Part shown: piece by piece, positions 37,356 through 45,572 of the stretch | Numbering within the stretch: the stretch's first letter is position 1 | How the letters are laid out: the number at the start of each line of letters is the position of its first letter | Assembly (NCBI RefSeq): GCF_000270245.1 | Contig: NC_015635.1 | Location: 2,232,001 to 2,296,000, forward strand | DNA length: 64,000 bases | Source of the DNA: Microlunatus phosphovorus NM-1 | Lineage (GTDB): Bacteria; Actinomycetota; Actinomycetes; Propionibacteriales; Propionibacteriaceae | Direction: 5' to 3' | Position numbers and translations under genes: made by a program | The notes under the pieces: model-generated | Told to the model about the DNA's origin: nothing | Seen by the model: the letters and a program-made list of their open reading frames with translations, nothing else | Database searches by the model: none

Positions 37356-37603
37356 ATGGGGCGTCGGCGCGATATTTCGCTGGCGATGATCGCGGACGCT
37401 CAGCAGGCCGGCCTCATCGTGTCGGGCGATCCGGACCGGCCACCGCGGCATTCGCGGCCGTGCATGGCGTGGCGATCCTGGCAACCGACGACCTGCTGAG
37501 CGCGACACCCGCGGACGAAGCAGCGGCGACAACGGTCGAGGTCGTCTGGCGAGGTCAGACAGCGGGCGGCGGCCCTGAGGTGCACGCGACACGCGACGCC
37601 TGA
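37356..37603 (+). pseudogene. Remnant of a TetR-family regulator (C-terminal effector domain), frameshifted
   Basis: Frame 37356 reads SLAMIADAQQAGLIVSGDP; from about 37435 the coding-like sequence jumps one base into another frame and continues ATAAFAAVHGVAILATDD and TTVEVVWRGQ to a stop at 37603. Together they look like the end of a TetR C-terminal domain (A-x2-G at the helix, then AxxHGxA). The DNA-binding half is missing; the SDR promoter occupies its place. The family call is by pattern only. Confidence 0.45.
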
Positions 37604-37604
37604 T

Positions 37605-37796
37605 TCAGGCTGCGCACTCCAGCTTGGCGGCGTCCTTCTGCAGCTTGGCCTTCTTGAGCGCCTTCTTGTTGCGGGCATTGGCGAACAACGTACGTGCGTC
37701 CTGCGGGGAAAGCTTGCCCTCGGCGAGCAGACGGATGGGGCAGCGCTTGCACCGGGGCTTGTCCTGGCAGCACTTCTTCTTCGGTCGAACGGCCAC
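37605..37796 (-). CDS. Small Cys/Lys-rich conserved protein
   Basis: 63 residues: KKKCCQDKPRCKRCP near the N-terminus, then a helical Lys-rich stretch (NARNKKALKKAKLQKDAAK) and a final Cys. The CC-x5-C-x2-C cluster suggests metal binding, perhaps on RNA or the ribosome; I do not recognise a named family. Very basic. Gene lies between the TetR remnant and the MT0933-like gene, all within the miaB-miaA interval. Confidence 0.65.
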   Translation of the reverse strand: MAVRPKKKCCQDKPRCKRCPIRLLAEGKLSPQDARTLFANARNKKALKKAKLQKDAAKLECAA

Positions 37797-37847
37797 CCGG
37801 TGACGATAGCAGTGTGGTGAGGCTTACCTCACCACACTGCCGAGAAA

Positions 37848-38033
37848 TCAGCCGCGCGGATGTCCGCTGACGTCATCGATGGTGTCCTTGACCTGCTGTG
37901 CGCCTTGGTCGATCTGCTCGCTGTGCTGATGACCGGTCCTCTCGTCGACGATGTCGGCAGCCTTGTCGATGCCCTGGTCCACCACCTCGTTGTGCTCGTT
38001 GAGCAGGTCCTTGGCCTTGTCGAAGATGCCCAT
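37848..38033 (-). CDS. MT0933-like antitoxin-family protein
   Basis: 61 residues: MGIFDKAKDLLNEHNEV then DQGIDKAADIVDERTGHQH and DQGAQQVKDTIDDV. These two amphipathic KAKD/KAAD repeats are typical of the small acidic MT0933/Rv0909-type proteins. The family is annotated as antitoxins from one mycobacterial pair, but most copies, like this one, have no toxin next to them. GGAA ribosome site before the ATG. Confidence 0.8.
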   Translation of the reverse strand: MGIFDKAKDLLNEHNEVVDQGIDKAADIVDERTGHQHSEQIDQGAQQVKDTIDDVSGHPRG

Positions 38034-38099
38034 CGCTGTTCCTTTCGCTTCCGTCGTAGGTCTCAGATGCTGCCACGTCGACAGGTAGGTTCATACCCC

Positions 38100-39059
38100 G
38101 TGCCTTCCGATGCGTCCCCCGAGCGACCCAGCACAGTCGTGCTGGTGGGTCCGACGGCATCGGGCAAGTCTGGACTGTCGATCGCACTGGCGGAGCGACT
38201 GATCGCGAGCAGCCAGCCCGCTGAGGTCGTGAACGCCGACTCGATGCTGGTCTACCGCGGCATGGACATCGGCACCGCGAAGCCCACCGTGGATGAGCGG
38301 TCTCGGGTCGTGCATCACCTGGTCGACATCCTTGATGTCACCGAGACCGCAACCGTCGCGGAATTCCAGTCTCGAGCTCGGGCGGCGATCGCCGACTGCC
38401 ATGCGCGTGGCGTGGTGCCGGTCGTGGTCGGTGGCTCCGCCCTCTACATCAGGGCGATCGTCGACGAGTTCTCCTTTCCTGGCACCGACCCGCAGGTACG
38501 AGTCGCGCTCGAGCAGGAGTTGGCCGCGATCGGCCCAGTTGCCCTGCATCATCGGTTGGCGGCGCTGGATCCCGCGGCGGCTGCGGCGATCCTGCCGCAG
38601 AACGGGCGCCGGATCGTCCGCGCCCTCGAGGTCATCCAGCTCACCGGCGCGCCTTTTGCCGCTCGGCTGCCGGAACGGCGCTATCACCTGCCCGGTGTCG
38701 TCCAGGTCGGGTTGACCATCGATCGTCCGACCCTTGACGCTCGGATCGAACAACGGGTCGATGCCATGTGGGCGGCCGAGCTGGTCGCCGAGGTCACCCG
38801 GCTGACCGCCCTCGGACTGCGGGACGGGCTGACTGCCTCCCGGGCGCTGGGCTATCGCCAGGTGTTGGAGTTCCTGGCCGGTGAGACCGACGAACTCGAG
38901 GCACACCGCCGTACCGTGGTCGGGACTCGCAAGTTCGCCCGCCGGCAGTTCTCCTGGTTCAAGCAGGATCCGCGGATCACCTGGCTGGCCTACGACCGGG
39001 ACGACCTGGTCACCGCTGCCCTGAGCGCGGCTGGCTTCGCCGCCCTCGTGGGAGACTGA
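38100..39059 (+). CDS. miaA: tRNA dimethylallyltransferase
   Basis: 319 residues. Adds dimethylallyl to A37 of UNN-decoding tRNAs, giving the substrate of MiaB. P-loop VGPTASGKSGLSIALAE, NADSMLVYRGMDIGTAKP, VVGGSALYIRAIVD and the C-terminal GTRKFARRQFSWFK. GTG 38100 starts right before the conserved region; AGGTAGG or a TAGGTT -10 lies upstream. The frame is open to 37860 but that part is antisense to the MT0933-like gene. dapF follows after 5 bases. Confidence 0.96.
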   Translation: MPSDASPERPSTVVLVGPTASGKSGLSIALAERLIASSQPAEVVNADSMLVYRGMDIGTAKPTVDERSRVVHHLVDILDVTETATVAEFQSRARAAIADCHARGVVPVVVGGSALYIRAIVDEFSFPGTDPQVRVALEQELAAIGPVALHHRLAALDPAAAAAILPQNGRRIVRALEVIQLTGAPFAARLPERRYHLPGVVQVGLTIDRPTLDARIEQRVDAMWAAELVAEVTRLTALGLRDGLTASRALGYRQVLEFLAGETDELEAHRRTVVGTRKFARRQFSWFKQDPRITWLAYDRDDLVTAALSAAGFAALVGD

Positions 39060-39064
39060 ACGTC

Positions 39065-39913
39065 GTGGGTAGGTGGGCGTTCGCGAAAGGCCACGGGACC
39101 GAGAACGACTTCGTCATCCTCGTCGACCGGGACGGGGCCAACCCGGTGACGGCGGAGCAGGTCCGCTGGATCTGCAATCGTCGGGCCGGGATCGGTGGCG
39201 ACGGCATCCTGCGGGCGGTCCGGGGCCGGCACATTCCCGAGTGGGACGGTGATCCGGAGATCTGGTTCATGGACTACCGCAACGCCGACGGCTCGATCGC
39301 CGAGATGTGCGGCAACGGCATTCGTGTGTTCGTGCGTTATCTGGTCGACGAGGGACTGACCGAGGGTCCCCTGGTGCCGGTCGGCACCCGGGCCGGGTTG
39401 CGGGAGACCGAGGTGTTGTCCGACGGGCGAATCCGGGTTGCCATGGGTCCGGCTCGGGTGCTGAGCGAGCAGGTTCGGGTGTCGACCGCCGATCAGCAGG
39501 CATTCGACGCGGTCGGTGTCGATGTCGGCAATCCGCATGCGGTGAGCTTCTGCGCCGATCCTGATGGGTTGGATCTCCGGAGCGCGCCGACCTGGGAGCC
39601 GGCCGCGGTCTTTCCCCACGGGGTGAACGCCGAGTTCGTCGCCGAGCGGGGGCCGCATCGGCTGGCCATGCGGGTGTTCGAACGAGGGTCGGGGGAGACC
39701 CGGTCCTGTGGCACGGGCACGGTCGCCGCGGCCGCCGCCTGGCATGCCAGACACGGAGTCGTCGCGACGCCGGACCTGGCCGCACACACGACGCCGGTTC
39801 GCTATCAGGTCGACGTGCCGGGCGGATCCGTCGAGGTCGAACTCGGCGAGCAGGCATACCTGACCGGGCCCGCCGTGATCGTGGCGCGCGGAGAGCTGTC
39901 GCCGCCTACCTAG
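39065..39913 (+). CDS. dapF: Diaminopimelate epimerase
   Basis: 282 residues. Converts LL- to meso-DAP for lysine and peptidoglycan. Both catalytic cysteines are present: EMCGNGIRVF (about residue 80) and GETRSCGTGTVAAAAA (about residue 219). Also GTENDFVILVD at the start. GTG 39065, five bases after miaA, so one operon. Its TAG stop is part of the 169-bp inverted repeat that follows. Confidence 0.96.
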   Translation: MGRWAFAKGHGTENDFVILVDRDGANPVTAEQVRWICNRRAGIGGDGILRAVRGRHIPEWDGDPEIWFMDYRNADGSIAEMCGNGIRVFVRYLVDEGLTEGPLVPVGTRAGLRETEVLSDGRIRVAMGPARVLSEQVRVSTADQQAFDAVGVDVGNPHAVSFCADPDGLDLRSAPTWEPAAVFPHGVNAEFVAERGPHRLAMRVFERGSGETRSCGTGTVAAAAAWHARHGVVATPDLAAHTTPVRYQVDVPGGSVEVELGEQAYLTGPAVIVARGELSPPT

Positions 39914-40078
39914 GAGGGCGGTGTCAAACGCCGATCTACTGCGCGGCACCCGAGCGCGCGCCGTGCTGCGTTGTCGTCGTCGCGGATAGAACCCCGCTAT
40001 CCGACTCCTCCTCCGCCTTGCACGGCACGCACTCGGGCACCTGCTCGCTACGGCCGCCGTTCGACACCGCCCTCCTAG
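39910..40078. repeat. 169-bp inverted repeat spanning the convergent dapF and pentapeptide stops
   Basis: Perfect 16-bp outer arms CTAGGAGGGCGGTGTC and GACACCGCCCTCCTAG contain the two stop codons. Symmetry continues inward: CCCGAG-CGCG-GCCGTGC is matched by its near complement at 40023-40035, and the centre is GGATAG-aaccccg-CTATCC. The whole element folds into one long imperfect hairpin. It looks like a MITE-type or fossil repeat rather than a simple terminator. No gene inside. Confidence 0.85.
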
Positions 40079-40944
40079 ACCCAGTGCGGCGGCCGCTGGA
40101 AACCGGGCGGGAGCCGGGTCGCCGCATCACCCCGGGCGCTGTTGACCTGCATCTGGGTGAGATAGATCGCGTCCTCGAGGTCGGCACCGGATAGGTCGGC
40201 ATCGCGAAGGTCGACGCCGAGCAGATCGCAGTGCGCCAGCCGGGCACCACTCAGGTCCGCCGCGATCAGCGTCGAACCCCGCAGGCAGATTCCCTGCAGG
40301 TCTGCCCGGGTGAGACGAGCGCCCATCAGGTCGGACTGCGGTCCGAGCGTGCGCGTACGGCGCCGAGACCGGTCGCTCCGGACCCCCTGTCGGGCGATCT
40401 CGCCTCGTCGGGCGATCTCGCTGGCCTGGATCAGCAACGGGCGGGCGGCGTCGTACTCGGCGTCGACATCGAGATCCAGGAGCCGCTCGCCGGGCAGATC
40501 GCTCAGCTCGCGAACGCGTTCGAACCGCTGCAGCCAGGGCGTCGCGTCGCGATCCGCAGCTTCGACGAGTGCGCTGGCCTGATCCAGATACCAGAGCAGT
40601 TCGTGCAACCGGCGGATGATGGGGAACGCAGCGAACATCGCCGTACGGATCTGGTTGTCGTCCCGCCAGGACCGACCTGCGAAGGTGTGTCGGGAGGTCT
40701 TCTGCCCGGCGCCGAAGCAGTCGAACACGGTGCATCCCTTGAACCCGTGGGGCCGGAGCTGCGCATGGACTCGGCAGCCATCGTGGTCGTCGAGATTCGG
40801 GCAGGGCTCGCCGGCAGGCTTGTCGAACGGGAAGTCCGCAGATGTGGTGAAGGCCAACGCCACACAACACAGACCGAAGCAGTTCGCGCAGTCGGCGCCG
40901 AGATCCTCTCGTCGACCGAGCTCGACGCGTGTCCGTGTCCCCAC
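40075..40944 (-). CDS. Pentapeptide-repeat protein with Cys-rich N-terminal domain
   Basis: 289 residues. The first ~75 hold CANCFGLCC, CPNLDDHDGCRVH and GFKGCTVFDCFGAGQ, a probable metal cluster. A helical middle follows, then about ten pentapeptide units A(D/N)LxG from residue ~205 (SDLMGARLTRADLQGICLRG, DLRDADLSGADLEDA). Related proteins are widespread in actinobacteria; function unknown. Its stop lies inside the 169-bp inverted repeat. Divergent from hflX, with a 19-bp TTGCCGGC-gcg-GCCGGCAA hairpin (40987-41005) between. Confidence 0.88.
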   Translation of the reverse strand: MGTRTRVELGRREDLGADCANCFGLCCVALAFTTSADFPFDKPAGEPCPNLDDHDGCRVHAQLRPHGFKGCTVFDCFGAGQKTSRHTFAGRSWRDDNQIRTAMFAAFPIIRRLHELLWYLDQASALVEAADRDATPWLQRFERVRELSDLPGERLLDLDVDAEYDAARPLLIQASEIARRGEIARQGVRSDRSRRRTRTLGPQSDLMGARLTRADLQGICLRGSTLIAADLSGARLAHCDLLGVDLRDADLSGADLEDAIYLTQMQVNSARGDAATRLPPGFQRPPHWV

Positions 40945-41071
40945 CAGGAGGAAGGTAGCTCCCGAATCGTGCCCTCGTACAGGTCATTGCCGGCGCGGCC
41001 GGCAAGAGATTTGCACCGCTGACGCAAGTCGTTGGCCGAGTGTTGGTGGTACGTGCGATTCTTGATCCACG

Positions 41072-42481
41072 ATGAGTGTTCCTGAATCTGAGTACGCACC
41101 CGACTACGACGGCGAGCAGCTGGATCTGCAGGAGCGCCACTCCCTACGCCGCGTCGCGGGCATGTCGACCGAGCTCACCGACGTCACCGAGGTCGAGTAT
41201 CGCCAGCTTCGGCTGGAGCGGGTGGTGCTGGTCAGCGTCTGGACGACCGGCAGCGAGGTCGACGCCGAAAACGCCATGGCGGAGCTGAAGCTGCTGGCCG
41301 AGACTGCCGGCTCGGAAGTGCTGGAAGGGCTGGTGCAGCGCCGGCTGCGGCCCGATCCCGCGACCTACATCGGCCGCGGCAAGGTCGCCGAACTGCGTGA
41401 GATCGTCGTTGCCACCGGCGCCGACACGGTGATCTGTGATGGCGAACTGGCGCCCGCGCAGCTGCGCAACCTGGAGGACCGGGTCAAGGTCAAAGTGATC
41501 GACCGGACCGCGCTGATCCTCGACATCTTCGCCCAGCACGCCAAGAGCGCCGAGGGCCAGGCCCAGGTGGAGCTGGCCCAGCTGCAGTACCTGAAGCAGC
41601 GGCTGCGTGGCTGGGGTGGCAATCTGTCCCGGCAGGCCGGCGGTCGGGCCAGCGGCGGCGCCGGGATCGGCGGCCGTGGTCCCGGCGAGACCAAGCTGGA
41701 GACCGATCGCCGGCGGATCCACAGCCGGATCGCGAAGCTGCGCGCCACCCTGCGCGAGCTGGACGCGAACCGGCAGCTGAAGCGGGCCGAGCGGCAGCGA
41801 CATCAGGTGCCGTCTGTTGCCATCGTCGGTTACACCAACGCCGGGAAGTCCAGTGTGCTGAATCGGCTGACCGGTGCCGGGGTGCTGGTCGAGGACGCGC
41901 TGTTCGCGACCCTCGATCCGACGACCCGGCGCGCCCAGACCAGCGACGGACGCGTCTACACGCTGACCGACACGGTCGGCTTCGTCCGGCATCTGCCGCA
42001 CGATCTGGTCGAGGCGTTCGCCTCGACGTTGGAGGAGTCCGCTCAGGCCGACCTGCTGGTGCATGTGGTCGATGCCTCTGACCCCGACCCGGTGGGCCAG
42101 ATCAAGGCAGTCCGCAGCGTGCTGGCCGACATCGGCGCGGGCGATGTGCCGGAGCTGATCGTGTTGAACAAGGCCGACAAGGCCAGCCGGGAAGCCATCA
42201 CCACACTGCGTACCGCGGCTCCTGGCGCGGTGGTCACCTCCGCCCGCACCGGCGAAGGGATCGACGAATTGCGGGCAGCGGTCGAGAGCGGGCTGCCACG
42301 GCCGGAGCGTGAGCTGCGGGTGCTGCTGCCGTACGAGCGTGGCGACCTGGTGGATCGGATCCACACCAGCGGGGAGCTGCTGAGCGTCGAGCACACCGAG
42401 CACGGATCGCTGGTCACTGCCCGGGTGCATCCGGATCTGGCGGGCGAGCTGGGACCGTACACGCTCGCGGCCTCGAGCTGA
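41072..42481 (+). CDS. hflX: Ribosome-associated GTPase HflX
   Basis: 469 residues. Splits or rescues stalled 70S ribosomes. HflX N-terminal domain (LRPDPATYIGRGKVAELRE, VIDRTALILDIFAQHAKSAE) and glycine-rich GGRGPGETKLETDRR, then the GTPase: P-loop VGYTNAGKSSVLN, DTVGFVRHLP, NKAD and TSARTGEG. Starts at ATG 41072 without a clear ribosome site. dinG-like gene follows after 24 bases. Confidence 0.96.
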   Translation: MSVPESEYAPDYDGEQLDLQERHSLRRVAGMSTELTDVTEVEYRQLRLERVVLVSVWTTGSEVDAENAMAELKLLAETAGSEVLEGLVQRRLRPDPATYIGRGKVAELREIVVATGADTVICDGELAPAQLRNLEDRVKVKVIDRTALILDIFAQHAKSAEGQAQVELAQLQYLKQRLRGWGGNLSRQAGGRASGGAGIGGRGPGETKLETDRRRIHSRIAKLRATLRELDANRQLKRAERQRHQVPSVAIVGYTNAGKSSVLNRLTGAGVLVEDALFATLDPTTRRAQTSDGRVYTLTDTVGFVRHLPHDLVEAFASTLEESAQADLLVHVVDASDPDPVGQIKAVRSVLADIGAGDVPELIVLNKADKASREAITTLRTAAPGAVVTSARTGEGIDELRAAVESGLPRPERELRVLLPYERGDLVDRIHTSGELLSVEHTEHGSLVTARVHPDLAGELGPYTLAASS

Positions 42482-42505
42482 GCCCGCATATCGTCGTACC
42501 TTGCT

Positions 42506-44587
42506 GTGACAGATCCAAAGAAGGCCCGATCCCACTCGCGTGAGCCCAAAACGGGTAGGCAGAGCGCCGGGGAGCAGACGGCGGCCGTGCTGGCAGCCGC
42601 GGTTGCCGAGATCGGAGGCCACGAGCGGCCCGGCCAGCTGGAACTGGCCGCGGCCGTGGGCGAGTCGTTGGACACGGGCGTACATCTGCTGGCCCAGGCC
42701 GGCACGGGAACCGGCAAGTCGCTGGGCTACCTGGCGCCGACCCTGGTCCGGCTTGCTCGCGGCGAGCTGGATCGGGTCGTGGTGACCACCGCGACCCTGG
42801 CCCTGCAGAGCCAGCTCGCCAGCAAGGACATCCCGCACGCACTGGATGCGGTCGAGCAAGTGACCGGCCGCCGGCCCGAGCACGCCATCCTCAAGGGCCG
42901 CACCAACTACGCGTGCCTGCTGAAGGTGCGCGATGGTGCCGATGAGCAGGCCACCCTCATTTCGGCCGCGGACCTGCTGGCCACCGTGCAGGATTCGCCG
43001 CGGACAGCGCCGGAATCGGCGCTCGGGGCCGAGGTGCTCGCGCTGCGCGAGTGGGCCGAGGATCAGTTGCAGGACGGCGGGCTGGCCGACCGCGACGATG
43101 CACCGTCGCACACCGACCGCGGCTGGCAGCAGGTCTCCATCCCGGTTCGGGAGTGCCTGGGGACCCAGCGGTGTCCACAGGGTGGCCTGTGTTTCGTGGA
43201 GAAGTCGCGTGAGACAGCACGCGAGGCCGAGTTGGTGGTGACCAACCACGCACTGCTCGCCATCGACGCGATGCATGGCGGCACGGCACTGCCCGAACAC
43301 CAGGCCGTGGTGATCGATGAGGCACATGAGCTGACCGCCCGGGTGACCAGTGCTGATTCGGCGGAGCTCAGCCCAGGCATGGTCGAGCGAGTCGGCAACC
43401 GGGCGCTGACCTGGCTGGACGACGACGATCTCGGCGTCGAGCTGCTCGGCTCGGCCGACCGGCTGCGCGATGCGCTGGACTCGATGCCACTCGAGCGGGT
43501 CGAGGACCCGGGAAGCGCGTTCGTGGCTGCTTGCGATGCGGTGCGCTCGGTCACCCGCCAGGTGGTCAGTGCGCTGACCAGCGGCACCGACAAGAGCGAA
43601 CCGGAGTGCCGGCAGGCTGCGGCGGCGGTGAAGGAGATTTTCGACATCGCCGAACGGATGGCCGCGCTGAGCGAGCGAGACGTCGTGTGGGTCGCCGATC
43701 GAGAGCGCAGCGGACGGGAGGCCCGGGTCGCGCCGCTCACGGTGGCAGGTCTGATGCGATCCCGAGTCTTCGGCGAGCACACCACGATCCTCACCTCGGC
43801 GACGCTGAAGCTCGGCGGCGACTTCACCGGAGTCGCCGGCTCGGTGGGGCTACGCGACGACGAGCGGCTCCGGGACGACGATCCGGTCCCCGAGCTCAGT
43901 GAGGCCGATGAGCGCCGACCATGGCGAGCGGTCGATGTCGGCTCGCCGTTCGCGTACCAGAAGCAGGGCATCCTCTATCTCGCTCGGCGGATGCCGCAGC
44001 CGGGACGGGACGGGATCAGTGAGGCGGTGCTGGAGGAGGTGGCCGAGCTGGTCTGGGCCGCGGGCGGCCGTACGCTCGGGTTGTTCTCCTCTCGGCGGGC
44101 TGCCGAAGCCGCGGCGGTGTGGGTACGCAAGCAGCTGCCGAAGCAGAAGATCCTCTGCCAGGGCGATGCCCAGCTGTCCGAGCTGACCCGCCGATTCGTG
44201 GCCGAGGAGGAGACGTCGCTGTTCGGCACCTTGTCGCTGTGGCAGGGGATCGACGTGCCCGGGGACACCTGCCGGCTGGTGATCATCGACCGGATTCCCT
44301 TTCCCCGGCCGGACGAGCCGCTGACCGTGGCACGCCAGCGAGCGGTCACCGAAGCCGGCGGCAACGGGTTCATGAGTGTGGCCGCCAACCACGCAGCCCT
44401 GCTGTTGGCCCAGGGCTCTGGCCGGCTGATTCGCCGGATCAGCGACCGTGGCGTGGTCGCGGTCCTTGACCCGCGCCTGGTGACCGCGCGGTACGGCTCC
44501 TATCTGCGAGCGTCGATGCCACCGATGTGGACGACTTCGGATCGCGAGACCGCCATCGGAGCCCTGCGCCGGTTGGCGACTGGCTGA
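42506..44587 (+). CDS. dinG: DinG-family ATP-dependent DNA helicase
   Basis: 693 residues, XPD/DinG-like superfamily 2 helicase. Walker A AQAGTGTGKSLGYLAP, the four-Cys region (NYACLLK ... CLGTQRCPQGGLCFVEKSRE) that usually holds a 4Fe-4S cluster, VVIDEAHELTARV (DEAH), LTSATLKLGG, then FGTLSLWQGIDVPGD and QGSGRLIRRISDRG. Unwinds D-loops or R-loops. GTG start; no LexA or NDp motif is visible upstream, so it probably relies on the hflX promoter. Confidence 0.92.
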   Translation: MTDPKKARSHSREPKTGRQSAGEQTAAVLAAAVAEIGGHERPGQLELAAAVGESLDTGVHLLAQAGTGTGKSLGYLAPTLVRLARGELDRVVVTTATLALQSQLASKDIPHALDAVEQVTGRRPEHAILKGRTNYACLLKVRDGADEQATLISAADLLATVQDSPRTAPESALGAEVLALREWAEDQLQDGGLADRDDAPSHTDRGWQQVSIPVRECLGTQRCPQGGLCFVEKSRETAREAELVVTNHALLAIDAMHGGTALPEHQAVVIDEAHELTARVTSADSAELSPGMVERVGNRALTWLDDDDLGVELLGSADRLRDALDSMPLERVEDPGSAFVAACDAVRSVTRQVVSALTSGTDKSEPECRQAAAAVKEIFDIAERMAALSERDVVWVADRERSGREARVAPLTVAGLMRSRVFGEHTTILTSATLKLGGDFTGVAGSVGLRDDERLRDDDPVPELSEADERRPWRAVDVGSPFAYQKQGILYLARRMPQPGRDGISEAVLEEVAELVWAAGGRTLGLFSSRRAAEAAAVWVRKQLPKQKILCQGDAQLSELTRRFVAEEETSLFGTLSLWQGIDVPGDTCRLVIIDRIPFPRPDEPLTVARQRAVTEAGGNGFMSVAANHAALLLAQGSGRLIRRISDRGVVAVLDPRLVTARYGSYLRASMPPMWTTSDRETAIGALRRLATG

Positions 44588-44692
44588 CTTCAGGTGTCCG
44601 GGGCGGCCCGGGCGAGATCGCGATTGGGCTCATCACTACGATGACCGAAAGAGGCATGCGGTCCCGGGCCGCACCTGTGATCGGGGGATCCA

Positions 44693-45484
44693 GTGGATCG
44701 AGAGCGTGTTACGAGAACGCTGCCGCGGCAACGTGAACCTGAGACCGAGTTCGGGCGCCACTCGCCACACGGGCCCGTGCCCGCCTTGCTCGACCTCCAA
44801 CGTTCGGCGGGAAACCAGGCCATCCAGACCGCGGTTCAGCGCGTGCGACAGGGAGGACCCGGCGCTCGTTCCGGAAGGAGCATCTACGACCCCCAGCCGG
44901 GGGACGATGCCCGGACCGCGAAGTGGAAGGCCGCCATGCGCGCTCGGGACGCCGCCGCTGGGCAGAAGCTGGATGAGCTGCAACTGGACAGAGCCTGGCT
45001 GCTTGCTGGGGTCGAGAGCCTGGGCGCCAGCACCGACATCACCGAGGTGCTCAGATCAGCCATCGTCTCGAACTGTCAAGGGCTCGGTGGCCAGACGACG
45101 TACATGGACAGGGACTATCCGCCGGAGACGGTGGTGGAAGCGGCCAGAGCGTGGTCCGATCTCGAGCACCAAGTCGTGTACGACGACGATCTCACCCCTA
45201 TCGACGGTGGGTCGGGTGGGTTTGACAGCGGTCCGGGTCAGATGGTCGGGAAAAACCTCAGGGTGGCCCGGATCATGAGCGATGTCAGCTTGCGCGGGGA
45301 CAACATCGGGGCTCAGGAGCGCAATGGAGGCTGGGAGTGCACCGTCAATCTCGGAATGAGGATTCTGGGCAAGCAATCGAACTTCTTCATCCATCCGCCC
45401 GAATGGCGGAGCGCGCAGCGCCCGCCCGGAGATCAGTACGATCCGACGTGGTTGCGGGAGAAGCTGCAGGTGGGCGCGAACTGA
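44693..45484 (+). CDS. Protein with eCIS-cargo-like LQRSAGN signature; unknown C-terminal domain
   Basis: 263 residues. The N-terminus has PALLDLQRSAGNQAIQTAVQ, the short helical signature found at the start of many actinobacterial proteins linked to extracellular contractile injection systems and other released toxins. The rest (DLEHQVVYDDDLTPIDGG ... WECTVNLGMRILGKQSNFFIHPPEW) matches nothing I know; it has no membrane segment or signal peptide. GTG 44693 has GGGGGA 5 bases upstream. It is an orphan: no baseplate, sheath or immunity gene is near. Confidence 0.6.
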   Translation: MDRERVTRTLPRQREPETEFGRHSPHGPVPALLDLQRSAGNQAIQTAVQRVRQGGPGARSGRSIYDPQPGDDARTAKWKAAMRARDAAAGQKLDELQLDRAWLLAGVESLGASTDITEVLRSAIVSNCQGLGGQTTYMDRDYPPETVVEAARAWSDLEHQVVYDDDLTPIDGGSGGFDSGPGQMVGKNLRVARIMSDVSLRGDNIGAQERNGGWECTVNLGMRILGKQSNFFIHPPEWRSAQRPPGDQYDPTWLREKLQVGAN

Positions 45485-45572
45485 ACCCAGCGACCCAAGA
45501 TCGCTAGCGTGAGGGTCCAGATCGGCGATCGCATGGTGGCGAATCGCTGCGCACTTGTGTGAGGCTGCACGC

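Noticed and set aside
41144-43780. 878-codon minus-strand frame
   Set aside because: Antisense to hflX and the DinG helicase, no recognisable domain.
44693-45484. Complete contractile injection system
   Set aside because: Only one protein with the cargo-like signature; no sheath, tube, baseplate or ATPase genes in the window.
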